A stretch of 13,482 nt of DNA from Spongiibacteraceae bacterium (GCA_030618505.1 JAUXDF010000048.1:1-13482), one strand, 5' to 3'; shown: positions 5,834-13,482, counted from the first letter of the stretch. The notes: generated by a model from the sequence alone, not told the origin. Program-made: numbers and translations.

Positions 5834-8800
5834 ATGGAAGCTTTGTATATAGGACTGGATGTCGGCTCCACCACGGTAAAGGCTGCGGTGGTTGATGGCG
5901 ATAAAAATATAGTTTGGCAGGATTATAAGCGACACCATACCCAGCAGGCAGAAGTGGCGCTGGAGTTCGTTCAGCGTATTAAAGCCGCTTTCCCTGATTT
6001 CTCTGATGAGCAATTTCGAGTATTTATTACCGGCTCCGGTGCCGGGCCGCTGGAACCATTATTGGGCGCTAAATTTGTCCAGGAAGTGAATGCCGTTACT
6101 ATGGCGGTCGAGCACCTTTATCCTGAAGCGGGCAGTGTCGTTGAGCTTGGTGGTCAGGATGCAAAAATCATTATTTTTAAAATCAATCCTGAGACCGGTG
6201 ACCGCCAGGCGGTCACCAGCATGAACGACAAGTGTGCCTCGGGTACAGGCGCCACTATCGATAAATGCCTGGTCAAAGTGGGAATGCCCAATGAGGAGGT
6301 TACCAAGCTGCGTTTTAGTGGTGAGCACCTCCATCCGGTAGCTGCCAAGTGTGGTGTATTTGCCGAAACCGATATCGTTAACCTGGTTAAAACTGGCGTG
6401 CCTGCCGATGAGGTGATGTGCTCCTTGGCCGATGCCATTGTAATGCAAAACCTGTCAGTGTTGGCGCGGGGCAATACCCTGAGGCACAAAGTGATTTTGC
6501 TGGGTGGGCCGAATACTTACTTACCTTTTTTGCAAGATTGCTGGCGAAAGCGCATTCCTCAAACCTGGGATGAGCGCGGTTATGATTATCCCAAAGATGT
6601 ACCTGTCGAAGACTTGATTTTGGTGCCAGAGAATGCGGAATTATATGCTGCCTTTGGCGCGGTTCTTTATGGTATGCATGAGCCGGCGCATGTGGGTATT
6701 TACGTCGGTGAAGAAAAGTTACGGGATTTTATTGAACATGGCCGTAGTCAGGGTTTAAGTGATTTAGCAGGCCCTGCTTTGATGGAAGACAAAAAAGAGC
6801 TAGCCGTTTTTTCTAATGGTTATAGCCGGCCCTCTTTTCAGTCCTTAAAAATAGAGCCTGGTGACGAGGTAGTGGGTTATCTCGGTCTCGATGGCGGTTC
6901 AACCTCCTCAAAGTGTGTGGTGGTGGATGACGATGGCGAGGTCTTGCTCAAGACCTACCGTTTATCCAAGGGGAATCCGCTACAGGATATGAAGGAGATG
7001 CTGGCAGATCTTCGCGAGCAAGTGGTTTCTAAGGGCGGGACGTTAAAAATCAGTGGTTTTGGTGTTACCGGCTATGCGGCAGCGGTACTGGAAAAGGCAC
7101 TGTGCGCTGATGTGAATATTGTCGAGACCATCGCACATATGCAAAGTGCCGTACATTATTTCCCGGATGTGGACGTGGTTTGTGATATTGGTGGGCAGGA
7201 TATCAAAGTGCTGATGTTACAAAATGGCGATATGAAAAACTTCCGCCTGTCTAATCAATGCAGTGCGGGTAATGGCATGTTGCTGCAGGCAATGGCGGAT
7301 CAATTCGGTTTACCGGTTACCGAGTATGCGAACCATGCATTTAATGCAGAATTATCGCCGACGTTTAGCTATGGCTGTGCGGTGTTCCTGGATTCCGACC
7401 GGGTGAACTTTCAAAAAGAAGGTTTCAACAAAGAAGAGTTGATGGCGGGCCTGGCGCTGGTATTGCCGAAGAACATCTGGCAGTACGTCGTGCAGATTCC
7501 TCGTATGGCTGAGTTGGGTACACGTTTTGTCCTTCAAGGTGGCACCCAGCACAACTTGGCTGCGGTTAAAGCGCAGGTTGATTATATTAAAGAGCGGGTG
7601 CCAAATGCGGAAGTATTTGTCCATCCTTATACCGGCGAGGCGGGAGCTATCGGAGCCGCTTTTGAGGCGATGCGGGTGGTTAAACGGCGCGGCGTTTCAA
7701 CCTTTGTGGGTTTGGATTCGGCCATTGATCTGGAATATACCACCAAGAATGATAAAACCACCACTTGTCATTTTTGTACGAATTTATGTTCGCGTACCTT
7801 TATTGATACCGAGGCTCCTAATGGATTAAAGGCGCGTTATATTTCGGGGTTTTCCTGTGAAAAGGGTACCGTTGAAGATAAGGCGGCTTTGAAAGTGCTG
7901 GAGAAGGAGCGCAAGGAGCTGATAAAAATCTATCCCAATATGGTGCAGTATGAAGCGAATCAGTGCTTTCGACATAGCTATAATACTGAAGCCATGCCCT
8001 CTGCCGAAACCGTGCTGGAAGAAGAGCGGGTTAACAGTGGCTTGAAGTCAATTTTTAACAAAACAAAAATCACCCAAAGAAGTTTTGAAAGAAGTAGTGA
8101 GTCGGCCTGGAAAGCTCGTAAGAGTATACGTATCGCCATGCCTAAGGTGCTGAATATGTGGAGTACCGGTCCTTTTTGGCGGGCTTACTTTGAGGCCTTG
8201 GGGGTGTCAAAAAGCAATATTGTATTCAGCGAGGATACCTCGGAAAGTTTGTATACGGCGGGGGCGAAATATGGCGCGGTTGATCCCTGCTTTCCCAGTA
8301 AAGTGGTTCAGTCGCATATACATAATTTATTGTTCAGTAAAAATAGCAAGAAACGGCCAATCAATTTTATCTTCTTCCCTTCGATGACTCATATTCCCAG
8401 TTTTGTCGAAAATGTTATGGATGTTGCCTGCTGCCCGATTGTTGCCGGCACGCCGAATGTGATGAAGGCCGCGTTCACCAAAGAAGTTGATTTTTTTGTC
8501 CAGCAAAATATTACTTATGTTGATACTGCTGTCTCCATGAATGAGCCGATGCTGTTTAAGAAGCAGATGTTTAATGCCTGGAAAGATCACTTACAAATTA
8601 CTGCCGATGAAAGTGCTTATGCCATTGATCAGGCCTGGAAAGCATTGGAGCATTTCAGTAGTGATCTTGAAGAAAAGGGGAAATTGATTATTGAGCAGCT
8701 GGAAGCTGAAGGTAAGCTCGGCATATTGATGCTAGGCCGTCCTTATCACAATGATCCGGGAATTAATCACGAAATCACCGAAGATCTGCAGGCCTTGGGG

Positions 8801-9415
8801 TATCCCATTTTGTCCATTCGTTCAATTCCCAAAGACAAGGAATGGTTGTCTCGGTATTTTGTTGATGAAGAAACTGATGTCAATGGCGAGTTTAACCCTC
8901 TGGATATCAATGATGTCTGGCCGGAAAATTACAGCGTCAACTCAGTGCAAAAAGTATGGGCTGCAAAGTTTGCCGCACGCCATCCTAATATCGCGGTGCT
9001 GGACCTTTCCAGTTTTAAATGCGGCCACGATGCGCCGGTCTACGGCCTGATTGATCAGATTATTTCAAGTGCAGGCGTTCCCGTTTCGGCAATGCATGAT
9101 ATTGATGCCAATAAGCCAACAGGCTCCATTAAAATTCGTGTGAGCACCTATGCGCACAGTTTAAGTATGCGCGAGGAGAAGTTGCAGGATGCTTTGCAGG
9201 AGAAGCAGGCGCGCGACTACCTGGAGTTAAGTAAAAAATTACGCATGCTGGAAGACTATCAGTACAAGCAGGGTTATGACGATAAAAAAGTGGCCGGTGC
9301 TATTAACTGGATACGTGAACAACTTGAGTCTGCTGAGGACAAACCGGCTGCACCGGTGATTGATTTGATGATGGATGAGGCCGTTAATCGGCAAGATATT
9401 ATTTTTAGAGGCTAG
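5834..9415 (+). CDS. Tandem BcrA/BadF/HgdC-type ATPase activase fused to DUF2229-type region
   Basis: This 1193-residue protein is built from acyl-CoA-dehydratase-activator parts. ATPase domain 1 (about 4-285) has phosphate motifs GLDVGSTTVK and VELGGQDAKI, adenosine motif VILLGGP, and cluster cysteines C134 (NDKCASGTG) and C173 (AAKCGVFAETD). Domain 2 (about 349-615) has GLDGGSTSSK, CDIGGQDIKV, VLQGGTQ, C476 (NQCSAGNG) and C515 (YGCAVFLDSD). A linker holds C645-x2-C648-x3-C652 and C675. The DUF2229-like part starts near 765 (IAMPKVLNMW, GPFWRAYF, DPCFPSKVV) and continues to LGRPYHNDPGINHEI (967-981). In relatives the activator is a homodimer sharing one [4Fe-4S] cluster and driving ATP-dependent electron transfer to a dehydratase or reductase. 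Start: ATG 5834 is preferred over GTG 5822 because the fold begins right after it; its ribosome site is weak. Substrate unknown. Confidence 0.93.
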   Translation: MEALYIGLDVGSTTVKAAVVDGDKNIVWQDYKRHHTQQAEVALEFVQRIKAAFPDFSDEQFRVFITGSGAGPLEPLLGAKFVQEVNAVTMAVEHLYPEAGSVVELGGQDAKIIIFKINPETGDRQAVTSMNDKCASGTGATIDKCLVKVGMPNEEVTKLRFSGEHLHPVAAKCGVFAETDIVNLVKTGVPADEVMCSLADAIVMQNLSVLARGNTLRHKVILLGGPNTYLPFLQDCWRKRIPQTWDERGYDYPKDVPVEDLILVPENAELYAAFGAVLYGMHEPAHVGIYVGEEKLRDFIEHGRSQGLSDLAGPALMEDKKELAVFSNGYSRPSFQSLKIEPGDEVVGYLGLDGGSTSSKCVVVDDDGEVLLKTYRLSKGNPLQDMKEMLADLREQVVSKGGTLKISGFGVTGYAAAVLEKALCADVNIVETIAHMQSAVHYFPDVDVVCDIGGQDIKVLMLQNGDMKNFRLSNQCSAGNGMLLQAMADQFGLPVTEYANHAFNAELSPTFSYGCAVFLDSDRVNFQKEGFNKEELMAGLALVLPKNIWQYVVQIPRMAELGTRFVLQGGTQHNLAAVKAQVDYIKERVPNAEVFVHPYTGEAGAIGAAFEAMRVVKRRGVSTFVGLDSAIDLEYTTKNDKTTTCHFCTNLCSRTFIDTEAPNGLKARYISGFSCEKGTVEDKAALKVLEKERKELIKIYPNMVQYEANQCFRHSYNTEAMPSAETVLEEERVNSGLKSIFNKTKITQRSFERSSESAWKARKSIRIAMPKVLNMWSTGPFWRAYFEALGVSKSNIVFSEDTSESLYTAGAKYGAVDPCFPSKVVQSHIHNLLFSKNSKKRPINFIFFPSMTHIPSFVENVMDVACCPIVAGTPNVMKAAFTKEVDFFVQQNITYVDTAVSMNEPMLFKKQMFNAWKDHLQITADESAYAIDQAWKALEHFSSDLEEKGKLIIEQLEAEGKLGILMLGRPYHNDPGINHEITEDLQALGYPILSIRSIPKDKEWLSRYFVDEETDVNGEFNPLDINDVWPENYSVNSVQKVWAAKFAARHPNIAVLDLSSFKCGHDAPVYGLIDQIISSAGVPVSAMHDIDANKPTGSIKIRVSTYAHSLSMREEKLQDALQEKQARDYLELSKKLRMLEDYQYKQGYDDKKVAGAINWIREQLESAEDKPAAPVIDLMMDEAVNRQDIIFRG

Positions 9416-9462
9416 AATTTAAAGGCTAGTTTTATAAGCCTGAATTTTCAGATGAATTTTAT

Positions 9463-9466
9463 GAGG
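9463..9466 (+). promoter_or_regulatory. Ribosome binding site of the dehydratase-related gene
   Basis: GAGG lies 8 bases before the ATG at 9475, in the 59-base gap after the activase stop. No terminator is visible in the gap, so the two genes are probably cotranscribed. Confidence 0.5.
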
Positions 9467-9474
9467 TTAGTGTT

Positions 9475-11061
9475 ATGACTGAATATGCTGGCAGTAACTA
9501 CGCAGATGTTGATGGTTTAATTGAAGACCTGGGGATTAATGCTGCGGATGACGATATCATTACTCGCAGCGGAGTAGATATCCCGCAGTATCGTGAGCAG
9601 ATGTATGACACTTATGTCGACGCAGACAAGGGCAAGACAACGGTGCTGCTGGCCGGTTTTACCGAAACACAGGATCTGTTGTTGGTGGCCGCTATACATT
9701 CGGCGGGTATTCGAGTTATAGCACTTGATACCCCCGATAACCGAGCGCTGCGTTATGGCAAGGAGTTTGGCAATCGGGGGCAGTGTAATCCCACCTATTT
9801 TACCTCCGGCAACCTGGTTAAATTTTTGATTGACCAGCGAGATAAAGAAGGAAAATCGACCCAGGATATTATTGATAACTATGTATTCCTGACCTTCGCG
9901 GCCTGTGGCCCCTGCCGTTTTGGTACCTATACCACAGAGTATCGCAAAGCTTTGCGAGACGCTGGCTTTGATGGTTTCCGTATTCTTTCTGTTTCACAAA
10001 CAGCCGGTGTTAATCAGCATGTTGGTAAAGGTGGTGGTTTTGCGATTACACGCCACCTGCTGGTTGGCGCCATTAAAAGTTTTATCATTGGCGATATCAT
10101 CAACGCCTTGATGTATCGCATTCGCCCCTATGAGGTCAATAAAGGTGATACCGATGCGGCGGTGGCGAAGTGCCGTAAAATTATGATTAAGGCCTTTGAA
10201 GACAATAAATCTTTGGCAAAGGCATCGTGGCAGTGTCGAAAGATATTTGCTGCCATTGAAGTTGACCGTAGCCAAGTGAAACCTCGAGTAGCCATTATTG
10301 GTGAGTTTTGGGCGATGACGACTGAGGGTGATGGTAATTATCGCTTGCAGCGTTTTCTTGAGGAGGAGGGCGCTGAGGTTGATGTACAGTCGGTGACGGC
10401 CTGGATGCTCTATCTGGTGTGGCAAGCGCGTTACGATACTGGTAATCGAGCGGACTTGAAACAAGCCGATGACGGCAGGCGTGGCCTCAAGGGTATTAAT
10501 GCAAAAACACGTTTAATGAAAATCTCCCTGGTGGAAAAAATACTGCTAGGGCATTTTCGCTTTTATGCCGGCCTGATGGGTTTAAAAGATTATAAATTTG
10601 CAGATCAGAATGAGTTGGCAGAGATTAGCCAGCCCTATTACGATCGTGATATTCGTGGCGGCGAGGGCCACATGGAGGTGGGTAAAGTAATTTGTAATAC
10701 CGTGCATAAAAAGGTGGATATGACCATCAGTGTCAAGCCTTTTGGTTGTATGCCCTCCAGTGGAGTTTCTGATGGAGTGCAGACGGTTGTCACCGAACAC
10801 TACCCGGATGCGATATTTCTGCCTATTGAAACCACTGGTGATGGCGCGGTGAATGTATATAGTCGCGTGCAAATGCAGTTGTTTAAAGCCAAGCAGCGAG
10901 CTCAGCAGGAGGTGGATGAGGCCTTGGCTAAGGCCGGGGTAAGTCAGGAGCAGTACCAGAAGGTTCTTGCCGCTAATAAAATCCATCGAGATCCGCTTCA
11001 TCGCAGCCCGCACTGGGCAGGCAGCAGTGCTGCGGACCTGGCGCGTGAAGTAATGGCCTAG
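9475..11061 (+). CDS. 2-Hydroxyacyl-CoA dehydratase-related iron-sulfur component (COG3581-like), stand-alone
   Basis: This 528-residue protein is related to the electron-accepting component found as the C-terminal part of giant fused activases. Conserved-looking cysteines are C104 (NRGQCNPTYFTSGN), C144 and C147 (FAACGPCRFGTY) and C425 (KPFGCMPSSGVSDG); C233, C254 and C407 also occur. Three or four of these could hold a [4Fe-4S] or larger cluster, as HgdB/HgdA-type proteins do. Residues 268-310 (VKPRVAIIGEFWAMTTEGDGN, then RLQRFLEEEGAEVDV) look like the start of a second Rossmann-like lobe. No transmembrane segment or signal peptide is visible, so it should be cytosolic. It follows the activase by 59 bases and is its likely partner: the activase would feed it electrons at the cost of ATP. 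The substrate is unknown, and no CoA-transferase, dehydrogenase or electron-transfer flavoprotein gene is adjacent. Confidence 0.88.
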   Translation: MTEYAGSNYADVDGLIEDLGINAADDDIITRSGVDIPQYREQMYDTYVDADKGKTTVLLAGFTETQDLLLVAAIHSAGIRVIALDTPDNRALRYGKEFGNRGQCNPTYFTSGNLVKFLIDQRDKEGKSTQDIIDNYVFLTFAACGPCRFGTYTTEYRKALRDAGFDGFRILSVSQTAGVNQHVGKGGGFAITRHLLVGAIKSFIIGDIINALMYRIRPYEVNKGDTDAAVAKCRKIMIKAFEDNKSLAKASWQCRKIFAAIEVDRSQVKPRVAIIGEFWAMTTEGDGNYRLQRFLEEEGAEVDVQSVTAWMLYLVWQARYDTGNRADLKQADDGRRGLKGINAKTRLMKISLVEKILLGHFRFYAGLMGLKDYKFADQNELAEISQPYYDRDIRGGEGHMEVGKVICNTVHKKVDMTISVKPFGCMPSSGVSDGVQTVVTEHYPDAIFLPIETTGDGAVNVYSRVQMQLFKAKQRAQQEVDEALAKAGVSQEQYQKVLAANKIHRDPLHRSPHWAGSSAADLAREVMA

Positions 11062-11113
11062 CCTCGGACTTTCTTGCTAGAATGCCTCGCTATAAATATG
11101 ACGGGGTTAGGGT

Positions 11114-11905
11114 ATGAAACGCTTTCAGGCGATTGAATTTGAAGACTATAGCTGGTTTCCAAGTGTTCTACGTAATTGTATGACAGACTTTTACCAGTTT
11201 CAGATGACCAATTTTAAACTTTATGATCCCGCCGCCGAGCGTATCGCAAACCTTTTAGCCGAGACGAATCATTCTGCGGTCTATGATCTTTGTTCGGGAG
11301 GCTCGGGGCCTTGGCAGGTTTTGCATTCTCAGGTTGAGGCCATACTGGGTAGTGACGTTCAGCTGACCCTGACGGATAAGTTTCCCAATATCCCGGCGTT
11401 TAATGAAAGTCATACGATAAGTGAAGGTAAAATCGGTTTTAAAGAATCGTCGGTTGATGCAACTCAGGTGCCCGATGACCTCCTGGGCGTGCGAACACTT
11501 TTTTCTTCTTTTCATCACTTTCCGCCAACGATGGCAGTTTCTATTTTGCAGGATGCTGTTGATAAGAATCAGCCCATTGCAGTATTCGAACTTTCCAACC
11601 GGACTCCCTCCGCATTTTTTCAAGTGACAGTGCTGGGTTTTCTATCCAATTTGTTTTTAGCGCCATTAATTAAACCCAGAAATATTTCGCGCTTTGTGCT
11701 GACCTATTTGATTCCGCTGATTCCTTTGGTTTGTGTCTGGGATGGCATTGCCTCCAATTTGCGCGCTTATTCGACAGGGGAGTTTAACGATTTAATTAAA
11801 GAGGTGAAAAATAATCAATCCTATGATTGGGAGGTCGGTACTGCCAAGGCGGCGATGCCGGGTGTGTTGGTGACATATTTGCAAGGAAAACCAAAGTCGT
11901 CATGA
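11114..11905 (+). CDS. SAM-dependent methyltransferase-like protein with hydrophobic segment pair
   Basis: This 263-residue protein has a Rossmann-type methyltransferase core. VYDLCSGGSGPW (56-67) is the glycine-rich SAM loop, LTLTDKFPN (84-92) has an acidic residue after strand 2, and RTLFSSFHHFPP (127-138) is the motif IV region. Two hydrophobic stretches follow, about 168-186 (FFQVTVLGFLSNLFLAPLI) and 194-212 (FVLTYLIPLIPLVCVWDGI). They could form a membrane hairpin or a greasy substrate lid, so a lipid or membrane-bound substrate is plausible but unproven. The gene starts 52 bases after the dehydratase-related gene, with GGGG seven bases before the ATG; TATAAA at 11091-11096 could be a weak promoter of its own. 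Its stop overlaps the next start (ATGA). Substrate unknown. Confidence 0.72.
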   Translation: MKRFQAIEFEDYSWFPSVLRNCMTDFYQFQMTNFKLYDPAAERIANLLAETNHSAVYDLCSGGSGPWQVLHSQVEAILGSDVQLTLTDKFPNIPAFNESHTISEGKIGFKESSVDATQVPDDLLGVRTLFSSFHHFPPTMAVSILQDAVDKNQPIAVFELSNRTPSAFFQVTVLGFLSNLFLAPLIKPRNISRFVLTYLIPLIPLVCVWDGIASNLRAYSTGEFNDLIKEVKNNQSYDWEVGTAKAAMPGVLVTYLQGKPKSS

Positions 11906-12393
11906 AAGGCATCAATAAAGTCATATTGCTGGGAACGGTGGGTGATGCACCTGAGTTGCGCTACACAGTCCGCCAGCATGCGATTGGCACTTTTCCGCTA
12001 GCAACCCATCGGCATATTATTAATGCCAAGGGTGAGCGTGAGGAAAAAACCGACTGGCATAATATTGTCATGTTTGGTCGTATGGCAGAGTATTTCGCTA
12101 GCTGCCTGAAAAAGGGCAGCAGAGTTTATATTGATGGGGTGCTTGAATATCATGATGTGCCCCATGCCATCTACAAAGATGTGATCTTGCATAAAACCAA
12201 TGTTGAAGCAAAACGAATTGAAGTGATTGATGGCATGGTGCTGCATCCTTATCCAGAGGATTTTCCGCCGCTCAGTTATATTGAAAATAAAAAAACAGAA
12301 AGTGAAAAAAAGAACAAAAAACCTATTCGGGAAAAAGCAGGCAATAATAAATCCGTAAAAAAACAGAATTTTTCAGATGACTTGTTTGATTAG
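11902..12393 (+). CDS. Divergent single-stranded DNA-binding protein (SSB paralogue)
   Basis: This 163-residue OB-fold protein runs from INKVILLGTVGDAPELRY (4-21) through EKTDWHNIVMFGRMAEY (48-64) to KKGSRVYIDGVLEY (70-83), a clear SSB pattern. Of the three tryptophans that stack on DNA in E. coli SSB, only the second is kept (W52). The first is replaced in ATHRH (34-38) and the third in EYHDV; F58 matches the DNA-contacting Phe60. The tail is short, lysine-rich and ends SDDLFD, so the acidic tip lacks the usual terminal Pro-Phe. The ATG overlaps the methyltransferase stop (ATGA, 11902-11905), implying translational coupling. A longer in-frame start exists upstream but would add residues outside the fold. 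It looks like an accessory rather than the housekeeping SSB. Confidence 0.88.
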   Translation: MKGINKVILLGTVGDAPELRYTVRQHAIGTFPLATHRHIINAKGEREEKTDWHNIVMFGRMAEYFASCLKKGSRVYIDGVLEYHDVPHAIYKDVILHKTNVEAKRIEVIDGMVLHPYPEDFPPLSYIENKKTESEKKNKKPIREKAGNNKSVKKQNFSDDLFD

Positions 12394-13325
12394 TTCGTCA
12401 AGCGAAAATTATCAAAAAATACTTTGCTTGGTTTTTCTAGTGCAATCGTAAAACAACTAAAGTCTGCAATGTTAGCCATATCCATCTGGCGCCCTTCGGG
12501 TGCTATTTTTACTGCATCGAGCGCAATAGAAATCTGCTGCCATCCCGCCTCGAGCTCAAAGCGCCCGTTAAATCGATCGCTAAATATGTAGCCATCCTGG
12601 CGATGCTGATGATCATTGATTTTACAAACTAGCCGTAATGTTTGCGTGTCAGGATTAAAAACATCAAAGCGCAGGTGATGGAATTTCTGCCAGTCGCCGT
12701 TAAAATAATTTAATGCCAGTGATGAATATTTATTGGTATTAAATGTAACGCTGATCAGTTTGTTGTCGGTGTTGCGCTGGTCGATTATACGAGAAAAACT
12801 GCTGTTGCCAGAGAATCGGTCTGTTTCAAAGGGCGTGGAAAAATCGGCCAATACAGGAAACTGATAGTAGGCATTTGTCTCGTCAATGATAGCAATTGTT
12901 GTCGGGATGGCAGCGCCTAGAATGAGTAGCAGGCCCGTGCCGACGACAGCTTTATTCCAGCTGCCGGGCAGTTTATTTGTTAAATGCAATTGATGGCCGA
13001 CGGCCAATGTTGTGCCGGTCATATCATAGCCAAGATCCAGCCAGGAAAATTGACGGCCAATCAAGGCTTGTAAAACCTCAATACTTAGACCGGCTACAAA
13101 GGCGAGCGTGAAAACAAGCAGAGAAGACAAAACCGGCTTTTTGTGGAAGTGGCTTTGATACCAATGAATGAATAGGAAGCTCCAAAGATAGAAAAAAGGA
13201 ATATGGCCACAGTTCCACAATGACTTAAGGGATCTATATGAGCTGCCCTCAACACCGCCAATAAATAACAAGGGTGTTGCTGTCAGGGCGATAATCACAA
13301 GTAGCGATATTTTTACTTTGCTCAT
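12390..13325 (-). CDS. VanZ-like membrane protein with C-terminal beta-rich domain
   Basis: In this 311-residue protein, residues 1-120 match the VanZ-like family: hydrophobic helices at about 5-23, 41-56 and 65-85, with the polar pattern IEVLQALIGRQFSWLDLGYD (82-101; E83, Q86, D97, D101) followed by a small-residue helix. Another strong membrane segment lies at about 126-147. Residues 155-311 are soluble and beta-rich (HHLRFDVFNPDTQTLRL, GWQQISIALDAV and an ending KVFFDNFRL), resembling a jelly-roll carbohydrate-binding or CIA30-like module, probably outside the cell if there are five helices. VanZ-like proteins are linked to envelope traits, but biochemistry is lacking. The stop codons of this gene and the SSB gene overlap by 4 bp, tail to tail. 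The start has only a weak GAG ribosome site. Confidence 0.82.
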   Translation of the reverse strand: MSKVKISLLVIIALTATPLLFIGGVEGSSYRSLKSLWNCGHIPFFYLWSFLFIHWYQSHFHKKPVLSSLLVFTLAFVAGLSIEVLQALIGRQFSWLDLGYDMTGTTLAVGHQLHLTNKLPGSWNKAVVGTGLLLILGAAIPTTIAIIDETNAYYQFPVLADFSTPFETDRFSGNSSFSRIIDQRNTDNKLISVTFNTNKYSSLALNYFNGDWQKFHHLRFDVFNPDTQTLRLVCKINDHQHRQDGYIFSDRFNGRFELEAGWQQISIALDAVKIAPEGRQMDMANIADFSCFTIALEKPSKVFFDNFRLTN

Positions 13326-13482
13326 TAACTCGAGTGTAAAGCGAGATAAGCTCTCAGGGCAATACTTTCCTTAAGTTAGCTTAGTTTTAATGAAAGGACG
13401 CACAGCATCTAACTTACTGTTATTTAATTGGTCAAAGCTGCCAGGCTTGTGGCAAGGTAGCCACCCTGAGGAATAGTGGGAA
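13326..13482. other. Right-edge non-coding stretch
   Basis: Nothing here supports a gene. On the minus strand TTGCCC and TACACT, 18 bp apart, could be a weak promoter for the VanZ-like gene, but each matches consensus at only four of six bases and the leader would be only a few bases long. Confidence 0.3.

Noticed and set aside
9994..11013. Long antisense frames (156 and 143 codons) inside the dehydratase-related gene
   Set aside because: They show no domain features and arise opposite a well-supported coding frame; read as shadows.
11827..11901. Upstream in-frame start extending the SSB by 25 residues
   Set aside because: The extra residues overlap the methyltransferase gene and do not resemble SSB; the ATG at 11902 gives the normal N-terminus.
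12398..12430. CAAGC/GCTTG pairing at the SSB and VanZ-like convergent ends as a terminator
   Set aside because: The stem needs a bulge, the loop is long and no T-run follows on either strand.
13390..13476. 28-codon rightward frame at the window end
   Set aside because: No ribosome site, no recognisable content and too short to support.

Overview
The window looks like chromosomal DNA of a gammaproteobacterium, probably a marine one with a moderate GC content. The evidence is a PilU-type twitching ATPase, a tandem UspE-like stress protein, an FNR/Anr-type operator and a modular NRPS. No lineage marker is present, so anything below class level is a guess. I see no tRNA, rRNA, CRISPR array, insertion sequence or phage gene.

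Left part (1-3412). The 5' end of a nonribosomal peptide synthetase gene runs leftward off the window edge: TubC-type docking domain, condensation domain, start of an adenylation domain. A gene-free stretch of about 690 bp separates it from a divergent radical SAM protein whose cluster motif is Cx4Cx2C. This stretch has a spaced inverted repeat and a candidate promoter for the NRPS, but no convincing gene.

Middle (3430-5526). A PilU-like retraction ATPase converges on the radical SAM gene. It is divergent from a two-domain UspE-like universal stress protein. Neither has its usual partner (pilT, fnr) next to it.

Core (5527-11061). A 307-bp AT-rich intergenic region carries a perfect FNR/Anr consensus site inside a 26-bp perfect palindrome. 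Downstream lie two large same-strand genes. The first (1193 aa) has two complete BcrA/BadF/HgdC-type ASKHA ATPase activator domains in tandem, each with both cluster-binding cysteines, followed by a Cys-rich linker and a DUF2229-type region. The second (528 aa) is a separate, Cys-containing 2-hydroxyacyl-CoA-dehydratase-related component. Together they look like an oxygen-sensitive, ATP-driven iron-sulfur electron-transfer system of unknown substrate, switched on when oxygen is low. This is the most interesting content of the window.

Right part (11114-13325). A small methyltransferase-like protein with a membrane segment pair follows after 52 bp. It is coupled by an ATGA overlap to a divergent single-stranded-DNA-binding protein paralogue with an atypical C-terminal tip. 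A convergent gene encodes a VanZ-like membrane protein fused to a C-terminal beta-rich domain; the two genes overlap by 4 bp at their stops. The last 157 bases hold nothing I can support.
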